Origin: 1-14-0-10-37-14 sp037130845 | GTDB lineage: Bacteria; Patescibacteriota; Patescibacteriia; Patescibacteriales; Patescibacteriaceae | DNA length: 52,939 nucleotides | Direction of reading: 5' to 3' | Assembly: GCA_037130845.1 (NCBI GenBank) | Contig: JBAXSE010000009.1 | Location: 1-52,939, forward strand | Program-made: the position numbers and the translations under genes | Notes under the pieces: generated by a model | Told to the model about the DNA's origin: nothing | Seen by the model: only the letters and a program-made list of their open reading frames with translations | Databases searched by the model: none | Part shown: in pieces, positions 41,157 to 50,196 of the stretch | Numbering within the stretch: the stretch's first letter is position 1 | Layout: every line of letters starts with the position of its first letter

Positions 41157-42056
41157 ATGCTCTTGAAAAACAAAAGAACATTATTGACGGGCGGAAGCGG
41201 TTTTATCGGAAGAAATATAGTCGAACAGCTTGGGCATAAACACGAGTTGATAGTGCCCACTCGTCTTGATTTGGATTTGGCTGACGCCGAAGCGGTTTTA
41301 AATTTCATAAAAGAAGCCAATGTTGATTTAGTCATACATTCGGCTAATATTGGCGGTAATCGAAAGCAGTTAGGTCTGCAAGGAGTAACACAAGGTAATC
41401 TTCGGATATTTTATAATATTATAAGGGCAAAGAAGTATTATAGCCGTTTAGTTGTATTGGGCTCAGGTGCTGAGTATGACAAGTCTTCGGTGATAACTAT
41501 GGTTAAAGAGTCTGACTTTGAAAAATCGGTGCCAAAAGATGAGTATGGTTTTTCGAAATACGCAATGGCTAAATATGCAGAGAATGTTGATTATATTACC
41601 CATTTACGAATATTTGGAGTGTATGGCAAATATGAGGATTATCAGACTAGATTTATTTCAAATTCTATATGCAAAGCTTTGTTAGGCCTACCTGTAACCA
41701 TTAAACAAGACGTATATTTTGATTATTTGTTTATTAATGACTTTGTCAGAATTATTGATCGGATTATTTCAGACAATGATTTGTTGTCTAATAAATTCTA
41801 TAATCTAGGAACAGGAAGACCGGTAAGTTTGATGAGTTTGGCCAATATAATTATTAGAGAACTCGATAATAGTTCGTTTATCAAGATTGCATCTGAAGGG
41901 TTAGGGAAGGAATACTCGGCTAATACTGACTTATTGATGTCAGAACTTAAAGACTTCGAATTCACAAGCCACGAAACTGCGATAAAGGAATTAATCGAAT
42001 ATTATAAGGTGGAAGTAGCAAACATTGATAGAAATTCATTATTAAATGACATATAG
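41157..42056 (+). CDS. NAD(P)-dependent sugar epimerase/reductase (extended SDR)
   Basis: A 299-residue SDR with nucleotide motif LLTGGSGFIGRNIVEQL (about 8-24) and the catalytic YGFSK (Tyr-x3-Lys, about 139-143). The substrate part (VYFDYLFINDFVRIIDRII, NLGTGRPVSLMSLANII) resembles RmlD/GalE-type enzymes. By position after the YerE-like and PanB genes it is the best candidate for the ketone reductase step that YerF performs in yersiniose synthesis. The start at 41157 leaves a 10-base gap to the PanB stop; the longer frame overlaps PanB by about 100 bases. Confidence 0.8.
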   Translation: MLLKNKRTLLTGGSGFIGRNIVEQLGHKHELIVPTRLDLDLADAEAVLNFIKEANVDLVIHSANIGGNRKQLGLQGVTQGNLRIFYNIIRAKKYYSRLVVLGSGAEYDKSSVITMVKESDFEKSVPKDEYGFSKYAMAKYAENVDYITHLRIFGVYGKYEDYQTRFISNSICKALLGLPVTIKQDVYFDYLFINDFVRIIDRIISDNDLLSNKFYNLGTGRPVSLMSLANIIIRELDNSSFIKIASEGLGKEYSANTDLLMSELKDFEFTSHETAIKELIEYYKVEVANIDRNSLLNDI

Positions 42057-42108
42057 TTTTGGCGTTAATCTAAACAATCTATAGAGAAGCTATCTTAAAT
42101 ATTCAAGT

Positions 42109-42894
42109 ATGTTGCATAAAATAAAAGAATACATTCCTGAGCCGTTAAAAAGATTGTTAAAGAAAATGTATAATTTTTTTTATAATCAAAGAAGGGTATT
42201 GGAGGTAGCAAGGCAAAGAGTTCTCTTTGTTGGTATGGATAAAAACAAAAGGTTTAATTGTGATTTTTCCGATTTCAATTTTCAATTAAATGACAATACT
42301 CCTAATACTGGATTTGATGCACATTATGTTTATCACCCTGCTTGGGCAGCTAGAGTAATAGCAGAAACGAGGCCAAACAAGCATGTAGATATTTCTAGTT
42401 CCTTGCATTTTTGTTCCATTGTGTCCGCTTTTATGCCTGTTGATTTTTATGATTATCGCCCAGTCTATTTGAATTTAAGCAATTTAACATCAATGCACGC
42501 TGACTTAACTCGCTTGCCTTTTGCTGATAATTCAATAGGATCTATTTCTTGTATGCATACCATTGAACATATCGGTCTTGGACGATATGGAGATCCGCTG
42601 GATCCAGAGGGGGATATAAAGGCAATCAACGAGCTAAAAAGGGTTGTGATTGCTGATGGTAATCTTTTGTTTGTGGTCCCGATTGGTGGTATTGCTAAAA
42701 TAGAATATAATGCTCATCGCGTTTATACTTATTCTCAGGTTTTAAGTTATTTCTTAGGATTCAATTTGGTGAGTTTTGCCTTAGTTACTGATGACGGAAA
42801 ATTTATTTATAATGCTTCAAAAATAGAATCTGATGAACAGAAATATGGTTGCGGGTGTTTTTACTTTAAGAAATCAGACGAATTGGTAGGTTAG
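42109..42894 (+). CDS. DUF268 protein (methyltransferase-like)
   Basis: A 261-residue protein of the DUF268 family, recognised by the block MHTIEHIGLGRYGDPLDPEGD (about 149-169) followed by ELKRVVIADGNLLFVVPIG. The fold region (HVDISSSLHFCSIVSAFMPVDFYDYRPV, then DLTRLPFADNSIGSISCMHTIEH) resembles a class I SAM methyltransferase with a degenerate glycine loop. The N-terminal 30 residues are basic and amphipathic, possibly membrane-associated. Members are common in O-antigen and S-layer glycan loci; the substrate is unknown, perhaps a chain end. Confidence 0.75.
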   Translation: MLHKIKEYIPEPLKRLLKKMYNFFYNQRRVLEVARQRVLFVGMDKNKRFNCDFSDFNFQLNDNTPNTGFDAHYVYHPAWAARVIAETRPNKHVDISSSLHFCSIVSAFMPVDFYDYRPVYLNLSNLTSMHADLTRLPFADNSIGSISCMHTIEHIGLGRYGDPLDPEGDIKAINELKRVVIADGNLLFVVPIGGIAKIEYNAHRVYTYSQVLSYFLGFNLVSFALVTDDGKFIYNASKIESDEQKYGCGCFYFKKSDELVG

Positions 42895-42897
42895 TGT

Positions 42898-43959
42898 ATG
42901 CATATAAATATGACTAGGCCAATATTGAGTATCTGTATTCCTACCTATAATAGGGAGGAATACTTAAAAGAATGTTTGGATAGCATTGTTAGTCAATTTA
43001 ATAATAAAGAAATATATGATCAAGTTGAGATTATTATTTCTAATAATTCGAGCGTTGACAATACAGAAGAGTTGATTGTCCAATATCAAAATAAATATTC
43101 AAATATTAAGTATTTTAAGACTACAAATCCGATTGCACCGGGATTGAATTGGGATAATGCCTTAAAGCATTCAACGGGTAAATATATAAATACGATCGGT
43201 GATGATGATGTTTACTTGCCGGGTTCTTTAAAAAAGTTATTGCCAATATTATTACAGGAGGAATCGAGTCTGGTGGGCTTTGCTTACGTAGAGTTTGTAG
43301 ACAAAGTTCGCCACGCAGACGATAGTTTTACTGGCAAATCAGTGAGCGTTTCGACGGATAGTATAATTGAAGATTTCTTTACCGGTAGTAAAAAAAATAA
43401 ATTGGAGAGTATAAGCTTCTTACCAACTTTCTTGTTTTTCTTGGGTGATACAGCAAGGCAGATTTATGAAAACTACGGATATTTTTGGAAGGAGCCAATT
43501 TGTGATCATTGGGCAATATTTAGTGTCTTGTATAATGATAAGCGTGCGGTTTTTTATGATTGTCCTTTTGTAGCATATAGAAACCATCAGGGCAATCACT
43601 CTAATTCAAAGTATCGGGTGGGGCCCGTAAAAAATAGGTTAGAAAAGTTTATAGAATCATCTGATTTACAATTTGATTTATATCCAGGACCTAGTTTTAC
43701 AAACCTGGTCTATGTAGGAATGCAAGATATTCAATATCATTTCCCTATGTATAAGAAATATCAAATAAATACAGACCAAGGGTTAATGTCGCACATGAAT
43801 GATGTTTTTCATTCTGATCTCCAAATGAAAGAAAAATGCGTATATCTGCTTAAATCATTTTGTCTTATTGAGCATAAAAATTGTTTATCACAACTTAATT
43901 TAGGGCCAAGAGCATTGAAATATATTATTAAGGTTATTAGAAACACAGTAAGGGGTTGA
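42898..43959 (+). CDS. GT2 family glycosyltransferase
   Basis: A 353-residue GT-A enzyme: LSICIPTYNREEYLKECLDSIV at the N-terminus, the nucleotide part EIIISNNSSVDNTEEL (about 46-61) and the metal-binding GDDDVY (about 100-105, DxD). The C-terminal 200 residues are unlike those of the other GT2 proteins here, so acceptor or donor probably differs. About 60% of the N-terminal part is similar to the tandem GT2 pair at 45004 and 46005, so all three are paralogs. Base use is strongly AT-rich. Confidence 0.9.
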   Translation: MHINMTRPILSICIPTYNREEYLKECLDSIVSQFNNKEIYDQVEIIISNNSSVDNTEELIVQYQNKYSNIKYFKTTNPIAPGLNWDNALKHSTGKYINTIGDDDVYLPGSLKKLLPILLQEESSLVGFAYVEFVDKVRHADDSFTGKSVSVSTDSIIEDFFTGSKKNKLESISFLPTFLFFLGDTARQIYENYGYFWKEPICDHWAIFSVLYNDKRAVFYDCPFVAYRNHQGNHSNSKYRVGPVKNRLEKFIESSDLQFDLYPGPSFTNLVYVGMQDIQYHFPMYKKYQINTDQGLMSHMNDVFHSDLQMKEKCVYLLKSFCLIEHKNCLSQLNLGPRALKYIIKVIRNTVRG

Positions 43960-43983
43960 TAAAAAATTGAGTAATTAAAACAC

Positions 43984-44991
43984 ATGAAAAAGATAAAGTT
44001 GAGTTTCCCTGCTACGACCATGCGCATAGAAAAGCAATCTCCTGGATTCTCGGCGATTTGGGGTGATTGCCAATTTTTTATTAATCAAGATATTGATGAT
44101 TGTGATTTTTGGGTTGTTTGCGAACATCTTTTATCGACAGAAGAGTCAACTGTTTGCCCTCCTGGAAATACAATTTTTATCACCGGTGAACCAAATGCAA
44201 TCTGGCATTATGACAAAAACTTTGTCAAGCAATTTGCCAAAGTTGTTACTTGTCAACGTGAAATTAAAGGACCAGGTGTTATTTATTCTCTACAAGGGCA
44301 TCCTTGGCATGTTGGCCTGAATCATAGTAATCCTGATGATCTGGGGTTAGCAAAAAGCTATGATGAATTAGTGAATATGAAGGATATTCCCAAGACAAAA
44401 CTATTGTCAATAGTTACTTCTGATAAACAAGGGACAGTTGGTCATAGACAAAGATATCGATTCGCCCTCGGCTTAAAGAATGCTTTGGGTGATCAGGTGG
44501 ACCTGTTTGGCCGGGGGATTAATGACTTTAATGATAAATGGGATGTTCTAGCGCCATATAAATATTCAATCGCTATCGAGAATTGCGCTACTGATGATTA
44601 TGTGTCTGAAAAACTAACAGATTGTTTTCTGGCGCATACCTTTCCTTTTTATTATGGCGCACCAAATGTTGAAAGCTACTTTTTGCCAGATGCATATTGC
44701 TTGATAGATATACATGATTTAGCCGGTTCAATCGAAAGAATAAGCAGTATAATAAATGATACGAGGCATTACGAGGATCATATAATGCGATTAATTGAGG
44801 CTAAAATGCAATACCTAAATCATTATAATATTTTTCCTTTGATTGCGGGCTTGGTTAATACTTTGTCGTTGGGTGATTCAAAAGAAAAAATTGTATTAAA
44901 AAACATCAATACTTCGTTGTCTTTTGACAATCGTATTAGAATAGTAAAAGATAAATTAATGTTAGTGTGCGATAAGCTTATTCACGATTGA
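43984..44991 (+). CDS. GT10 family alpha-1,3/1,4-fucosyltransferase-like protein
   Basis: A 335-residue protein with the GT10 donor motif: YKYSIAIENCATDDYVSEKLTDCFLAHTFPFYYGAP (about 192-227), where the FAIEN…DYVTEK pattern binds GDP-fucose. The N-terminal half is divergent, with an acceptor-domain-like FITGEPNAIWHYD. Fits with Gmd and Fcl, which make the donor. Exact linkage cannot be read from sequence. Confidence 0.85.
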   Translation: MKKIKLSFPATTMRIEKQSPGFSAIWGDCQFFINQDIDDCDFWVVCEHLLSTEESTVCPPGNTIFITGEPNAIWHYDKNFVKQFAKVVTCQREIKGPGVIYSLQGHPWHVGLNHSNPDDLGLAKSYDELVNMKDIPKTKLLSIVTSDKQGTVGHRQRYRFALGLKNALGDQVDLFGRGINDFNDKWDVLAPYKYSIAIENCATDDYVSEKLTDCFLAHTFPFYYGAPNVESYFLPDAYCLIDIHDLAGSIERISSIINDTRHYEDHIMRLIEAKMQYLNHYNIFPLIAGLVNTLSLGDSKEKIVLKNINTSLSFDNRIRIVKDKLMLVCDKLIHD

Positions 44992-45003
44992 TTTTTTGAA
45001 TAT

Positions 45004-45984
45004 ATGAGTGATAATCATCCGACAATCAGTGTTTGCATTCCTACCTGGAATCGGTCTAAATATTTGAAAGAATGTCTAGATAGTATTGTGTGTCAGTTTA
45101 GTGATGAGAGTGTATATAATAAAGTAGAAATTGTTATTTCCGATAATGCTAGCAATGATGATACAGAGGTTGTGGTTAATAAGTACCAAGCAAAGTTTAA
45201 TAACATTTATTATAGTAAAAATGATATAAACATAGGCTTTAGCAGAAATGTAGAAAAAGTTATCGATTGTGCACACGGTAAATATGTATGGTTGCTTGGC
45301 GATGATGATATTGTGGTTGTTGATAGCTTAAAGGTGTTATTAAATAAAACAAATAACAAAGAGTATGCCGCGATTCTTTTGAACTTTTATCACGGAGAGT
45401 GTTACAATCCAAGAATTAAAATCTTTAGAAACGGTTTGTATTTTAGGGACAAGGAATATCTGGATAGTAAATCATTTTTTTGTGGTAAGGATTTTACTAA
45501 TTATAACAATATAAACGTTTTGTCTGTTATTGTTTTAAACAGATCCGTATATCAACAAAACAAGATAGCTATCACTAAATACTTGGATACTTTTTATTAT
45601 CAATCGTATGCCTTTTTGATCACGGCTATATGCGGCACAGTTCTACGAACTGCAAAAGTTATGGTTGGTTATAGAAGGCAATTTACAAGAAAAGTGCAGG
45701 ATGAAGAAGAAGCTTTCAATAGAGATCTGCCATCACTGGAAATAGCGATAAGCCAGGCAAATGATTTTAAGAAATACGCTGTAGAAATCGGTTATTATAG
45801 TGATAATTACTTGCCTTCTAAAAACTATATCCGCAGTTTAGTTTCTGTAATAATTCATTTACTAATAAAGTATCATTTAATTAAATTTGCTAGATTTTTC
45901 TATAGGATCCCTAGGTTGTTAATGTACCAAGCTCAAGGGATTAAGACGGCCGTGTTTAATAAGTATAAGGATATCAATGAGTAG
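45004..45984 (+). CDS. GT2 glycosyltransferase, tandem paralog 1
   Basis: A 326-residue GT-A enzyme: VCIPTWNRSKYLKECLDSIVCQF, VEIVISDNASNDDTE and the DxD element LLGDDDIVVVDS (about 98-109). Residues 5-127 are identical to those of the next gene, down to the DNA level, while the C-terminal 200 residues are only related (both end near LIKFARxFYRxPRL). Hence same donor-binding part, different acceptor part. Confidence 0.9.
   Translation: MSDNHPTISVCIPTWNRSKYLKECLDSIVCQFSDESVYNKVEIVISDNASNDDTEVVVNKYQAKFNNIYYSKNDINIGFSRNVEKVIDCAHGKYVWLLGDDDIVVVDSLKVLLNKTNNKEYAAILLNFYHGECYNPRIKIFRNGLYFRDKEYLDSKSFFCGKDFTNYNNINVLSVIVLNRSVYQQNKIAITKYLDTFYYQSYAFLITAICGTVLRTAKVMVGYRRQFTRKVQDEEEAFNRDLPSLEIAISQANDFKKYAVEIGYYSDNYLPSKNYIRSLVSVIIHLLIKYHLIKFARFFYRIPRLLMYQAQGIKTAVFNKYKDINE
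45017..45383 (+). repeat. 367-bp direct repeat, copy 1 (GT2 catalytic domain)
   Basis: Identical to 46033-46399 apart from one base (T at 45337, C at 46353). It covers the nucleotide-sugar-binding half of both GT2 genes; similarity falls sharply after it. Spacing 1016 bases. Confidence 0.95.
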
Positions 45985-46004
45985 CCGTAAAGAATATTAT
46001 AAGA

Positions 46005-47033
46005 GTGTATAGTAAAAACATGGAGATTAGTTATCCGACAATCAGTGTTTGCATTCCTACCTGGAATCGGTCTAAATATTTGAAAGAATGTCTAGATAGT
46101 ATTGTGTGTCAGTTTAGTGATGAGAGTGTATATAATAAAGTAGAAATTGTTATTTCCGATAATGCTAGCAATGATGATACAGAGGTTGTGGTTAATAAGT
46201 ACCAAGCAAAGTTTAATAACATTTATTATAGTAAAAATGATATAAACATAGGCTTTAGCAGAAATGTAGAAAAAGTTATCGATTGTGCACACGGTAAATA
46301 TGTATGGTTGCTTGGCGATGATGATATTGTGGTTGTTGATAGCTTAAAGGTGCTATTAAATAAAACAAATAACAAAGAGTATGCCGCGATTCTTTTGAAT
46401 TTCTATCAAGGAGAGTTTAATAATCCGCAACTTAAAATTATTAAGAATTCTTTACATAATTATCGGGACAAAGAATATTTAAATAGTAGGATATTATTTA
46501 AAAATAAGGAGTCAAAAAATTTTTATGCTGTAAACTTTATTTCCGTTATAATTGTTAATAGAATCTTGTATCAAAAGAATAAAGATATTATTAAGACGTA
46601 TTTAAATACATTATATTATCAAGCTTATATTTTCTTGATTACCGCTATAGGAGGCGCCACTCTTAGGATAGCGAAACCTTTAGTGGGCTATAGAAGAACT
46701 ATGGCAAGAAGGCCTGAAATTGAAAGCGGATCAGCAGTAGACCAGCAAGTATTAGCCGGCATAGCATTACAGGAAAAGCAACAATTTACAGACTTTATTA
46801 ATTATGCAAAGATTATTGGCTATGAATTAGATGAGAATTTTAGTGCTGATATCTTTTTTTCCACTAAAAACTATTATTACATTATTCTTAATAAAGTAAT
46901 AAATCTTTTAATAAGACTTCATTTAATTAAATTTGCTAGAATATTTTATAGGCTCCCTCGTCTGGTGCAATATTATGCTAAAAAGAAAACACGTATGCCT
47001 AGTGATAATAGGTCAACGTCAACGAAGAGTTAA
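46005..47033 (+). CDS. GT2 glycosyltransferase, tandem paralog 2
   Basis: A 342-residue GT-A enzyme. The N-terminal about 125 residues are the same as in paralog 1 (VCIPTWNRSKYLKECLDS, DxD element LLGDDDIV). The C-terminal part has its own sequence (RDKEYLNSRILFKNKESKNF, IALQEKQQFTDFINYAK). A second ATG lies at 46020 and would trim five residues. Only 20 bases from paralog 1. Confidence 0.9.
   Translation: MYSKNMEISYPTISVCIPTWNRSKYLKECLDSIVCQFSDESVYNKVEIVISDNASNDDTEVVVNKYQAKFNNIYYSKNDINIGFSRNVEKVIDCAHGKYVWLLGDDDIVVVDSLKVLLNKTNNKEYAAILLNFYQGEFNNPQLKIIKNSLHNYRDKEYLNSRILFKNKESKNFYAVNFISVIIVNRILYQKNKDIIKTYLNTLYYQAYIFLITAIGGATLRIAKPLVGYRRTMARRPEIESGSAVDQQVLAGIALQEKQQFTDFINYAKIIGYELDENFSADIFFSTKNYYYIILNKVINLLIRLHLIKFARIFYRLPRLVQYYAKKKTRMPSDNRSTSTKS
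46033..46399 (+). repeat. 367-bp direct repeat, copy 2
   Basis: Partner of 45017-45383 with a single base difference; ends at the same codon (Leu-Asn-Phe-Tyr), after which the two genes diverge. Confidence 0.95.
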
Positions 47034-47071
47034 TTTGAGTAGCAGTTTTGTTCTAATACAAGTAAATACTT

Positions 47072-47929
47072 ATGATTGTTATTAAACTAGCCGGAGGCTT
47101 GGGTAACCAAATGTTTCAATATGCCTTAGGGCGGCACATGTCTTTAATTAATAAAACTGATTTATTTTTTGATTTGTCTTTTTTTAGTAGTAAGCATAAT
47201 TATGCCGAATGTGACACTCGCAGATTTACTCTGGATAATTTTCGAATAAGTGGTAAAGAAGCAACCGGAAAACAAGTAAGACAGTTGTCTACAAGCCGAT
47301 ATTTAAAAAGACTGGGGATATATAAAAAAAGTCATATTATAGATAATGCCGGTGTATTTAATCAAGCGATATTGAAGTTACTAGGAAATTATTATGTAGA
47401 AGGGTATTGGAGTTCAGAGAAATATATATCTGATATTAGGTCTATTATATTGAGTGACTTTTCGCTTAAGGTGGACTTGTCGCTAGGCGTTGATCTTATG
47501 GATTGGATGTCGGATGGCATAATTGTTTCATTGCATTGTCGTCGCGGAGATTATGTTTCCAGCACTAAGGTTAATCAGGTATATAATGTATGTTCGTTAG
47601 ATTATTATCAAAAGGCAGTAAATTATTTAGCTGACAAGTTGGGGCGTTATAAAATCTTAGTTTTTTCTGATGATATTGTTTGGGCCAAAGAGAACCTTAA
47701 ATTTGGACAAGAAACAAAGTTTGCAACTGATTACAAGTTAGCAGATTATCAAGAGTTAATATTAATGAGTCGTTGTCAGCACAATATTACCGCTAATTCA
47801 ACTTTTAGTTGGTGGAGCGCTTGGTTGAATGATAATCCTAAAAAGATTGTTATAGTTCCGGAAAAATGGTTTAATGATCCAAAGTTAATGGAAAATGATT
47901 TGGTTCCAGCCCAATGGATTAGGATGTGA
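47072..47929 (+). CDS. GT11 family alpha-1,2-fucosyltransferase-like protein
   Basis: A 285-residue protein with the GT11 motifs: N-terminal IKLAGGLGNQMFQYALGRHM, the GDP-fucose motif as LHCRRGDY (about 156-163, canonical HxRRGDY), the VFSDDIVWAKENL block and the C-terminal NITANSTFSWWSAWLNDNPKKIVIVPEKWF. It would use GDP-L-fucose from Gmd and Fcl. With the GT10 gene nearby, the glycan could bear two kinds of fucose linkage. Confidence 0.92.
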   Translation: MIVIKLAGGLGNQMFQYALGRHMSLINKTDLFFDLSFFSSKHNYAECDTRRFTLDNFRISGKEATGKQVRQLSTSRYLKRLGIYKKSHIIDNAGVFNQAILKLLGNYYVEGYWSSEKYISDIRSIILSDFSLKVDLSLGVDLMDWMSDGIIVSLHCRRGDYVSSTKVNQVYNVCSLDYYQKAVNYLADKLGRYKILVFSDDIVWAKENLKFGQETKFATDYKLADYQELILMSRCQHNITANSTFSWWSAWLNDNPKKIVIVPEKWFNDPKLMENDLVPAQWIRM

Positions 47930-47957
47930 TTTATGTTTCAGCAATAACTATAAGATT

Positions 47958-48896
47958 ATGGCAAAGGTAACAGTTGCGATCCCAACATATAACAGAGAAG
48001 CGTATTTAAAAGATTGTATTCAGAGTATCTTGCAGCAGTCTTTTCAGGACTTTGAAGTGATTGTCTTTGATAATCATAGTGATTTTGATACTAAGAGGCT
48101 TGTGCAAAGCTTTAATGATAGTAGGATTAAATTATTAATTAACAGTGAAAATATTGGAGGAATAGCAAATCTTGATCAAGCATTCTGTTATAAGTATGCC
48201 ACTCCTTATGTGATTGTATTTCATGATGATGACGTAATGCATCCCGATCTATTATTAAAAGAAGTCGCCTTGTTGGATAATAATGAAAACATAGTTTTTG
48301 TGGTAACTGATTTACATGAGGCGAAGATAGATGGTTCGGTCTTTGAGTTTCCTGAAGTAAAGAACAATAAGAGTACGTTGATTTTTTCTGATTATACCGA
48401 TTTAGTCAGACTTCTCTTAAAACATTTTGGTTTTTGTTTTGATTCTATTATGTATAGGACGTTTGCGCTAAACGGAATTGTTGAATATAGCAAGAGGTTT
48501 AATAAATGGTGTGATCGGCCCTTTTTTATTGACATTGCAAAAAAAGGTATGGTGGCCGTAATTAGAGAAGGATTGGTGAATTATCGCGTACATAATGGAC
48601 AGGACTCAATGGCAGAACATTCTGCCGAGTTTAATTATTTTATAAATGTGTATAACTATTATAAGGCATGTTTGCCGCAACCATTGACCAAGGCTGATAA
48701 GAGATTGTTTCATAGGTGGTCTACAAATAATTTGATATTACTAATTGCTTCTTTCTCCTCAGGCGCAAGTACTTATTTTAAGTTACTAAAGCAATGTTAT
48801 GAGATGGATTTATTTAAGCCTTCTTATATAAATATACGAGGGGTATATTATATTATTTTGGTAGTTAAAAAATGGATAAGAATGTTTTTTAAATAA
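47958..48896 (+). CDS. GT2 family glycosyltransferase
   Basis: A 312-residue GT-A enzyme: VTVAIPTYNREAYLKDCIQSILQQSF, EVIVFDNHSDFDTKRLVQ, and HDDDVMHPDLLLKEV as the DxD region (about 92-106). The start at 47958 avoids a 35-base overlap with the GT11 gene. C-terminal region differs from the other GT2 proteins. Confidence 0.9.
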   Translation: MAKVTVAIPTYNREAYLKDCIQSILQQSFQDFEVIVFDNHSDFDTKRLVQSFNDSRIKLLINSENIGGIANLDQAFCYKYATPYVIVFHDDDVMHPDLLLKEVALLDNNENIVFVVTDLHEAKIDGSVFEFPEVKNNKSTLIFSDYTDLVRLLLKHFGFCFDSIMYRTFALNGIVEYSKRFNKWCDRPFFIDIAKKGMVAVIREGLVNYRVHNGQDSMAEHSAEFNYFINVYNYYKACLPQPLTKADKRLFHRWSTNNLILLIASFSSGASTYFKLLKQCYEMDLFKPSYINIRGVYYIILVVKKWIRMFFK

Positions 48897-48903
48897 TTGT
48901 TAT

Positions 48904-50187
48904 ATGAAAAAATATTTAAATAAAATAAAATTATTCTTATCCCGCAATCGATTGTCATTAATCTTGATGAGAATAATGCAGGAATTAAGGATTACGGACC
49001 ATGATATCAATTTGTCTTATGCCCAAGAAGGCGAAGATTTGATTCTGGCTTCATATCTCTTAAGGCAAAAGCATCGGGGATTTTATGTTGATATTGGAGC
49101 CAATCATCCCAAGAAATTTTCCAACAGCTATTTGTACTATTTGCATGGTTGGCAGGGTATTGCCATTGACCCGTGGCCTGAAGCCAAAGAATTGTTTGCC
49201 AGGTATAGGCCAGATGATATCTTTATTAATTGCGGAGTTGCAAACAAAGATGCTGATTTGGATTATTATTGCTTCAAATCGTCTTTGATGAATACTTTTA
49301 GTGCTGAGGATGCTAAATCTCTGGAGTCTGATCCTGATGAAGGCTGTCGGCTAATAGAAAAAAAGCAAATTAAGGTTCGTAAGTTGAAAGATATTCTTGA
49401 TGAGCAGCGTGGATTTATTGCGGGCCGGCAAATAGATTTTATGAGTATTGATGTCGAGGGAGGAGAAATGGCAGTTTTGGAATCAAATGACTGGTCTAGA
49501 TATCGGCCGAGCTTTATCGCAATCGAGATACACAGTTTCGATTTATCTAGAACCAATGAATTCTTGGTCCATAATTATTTGGCCGAAAAAGGCTATGAGC
49601 TTATCGCCAAGACGCTATTGACGGCGATATATAAATATAATCCTGTGGACCGTTCATATTTTGATGAACGTATCAGGAAGATACCGGATTTTCCCAAGGA
49701 AGGCATCTTGTTTTATGATGTGACGACCTTGTTTGAGGACGCGGCTGCTTTTAAGTTGGTTATCGACCGGATGGCAGAACGTTATGCTGGGCAAAAGATT
49801 GATAAGATTATCGGTATTGACGCGCGTGGTTTTTTGCTGGCCTCTACTTTGGCTTACAAGCTGGATGCCGGCATCTCAGTGGTCAGGAAGAAGGGTAAGT
49901 TGCCTTTCAAGACTATTGGCGCCAGTTATGAAAAAGAATATGGCCCTGACATTATTGAGATGCATGAAGACACAATCAAACCCGGGGAAACGGTAGTAAT
50001 TACCGACGATTTGTTGGCTACGGGCGGTACGATTATGGCTGCAGTCGACTTGGTTGAACGGCTGGGCGGCAAGATAGCTGGCATTGAATTCCTGGTAAAT
50101 TTGAGTTTTTTGCCGGGATATGAAAAGCTTAAAACTCGCGGTTATCGGGCGAATTTTTTAGTTGGCTATGATAATGAGAAAGTCTAA
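48904..50187 (+). CDS. FkbM-family methyltransferase fused to adenine phosphoribosyltransferase
   Basis: A 427-residue protein. Residues about 35-245 are a FkbM-type SAM methyltransferase: SYAQEGEDLILASYLL, GFYVDIGANHPKKFSNSY (59-76), IDPWPEA and FMSIDVEGGEMAVLES (179-193); such enzymes O-methylate sugars. Residues about 250-427 are a complete Apt: IPDFPKEGILFYDVTTLFED (260-279), IGIDARGFLLAS (303-314), RKKGKLP and the PRPP loop VVITDDLLATGGT (364-376). A GTG at 49645 (codon 248) sits where a normal Apt would begin and base composition rises there, so an internal start or a junction between the sugar locus and an old apt gene is likely. The next gene, mtnP, makes the adenine that Apt uses. 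Confidence 0.85.
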   Translation: MKKYLNKIKLFLSRNRLSLILMRIMQELRITDHDINLSYAQEGEDLILASYLLRQKHRGFYVDIGANHPKKFSNSYLYYLHGWQGIAIDPWPEAKELFARYRPDDIFINCGVANKDADLDYYCFKSSLMNTFSAEDAKSLESDPDEGCRLIEKKQIKVRKLKDILDEQRGFIAGRQIDFMSIDVEGGEMAVLESNDWSRYRPSFIAIEIHSFDLSRTNEFLVHNYLAEKGYELIAKTLLTAIYKYNPVDRSYFDERIRKIPDFPKEGILFYDVTTLFEDAAAFKLVIDRMAERYAGQKIDKIIGIDARGFLLASTLAYKLDAGISVVRKKGKLPFKTIGASYEKEYGPDIIEMHEDTIKPGETVVITDDLLATGGTIMAAVDLVERLGGKIAGIEFLVNLSFLPGYEKLKTRGYRANFLVGYDNEKV

Positions 50188-50196
50188 TATTTGCCT

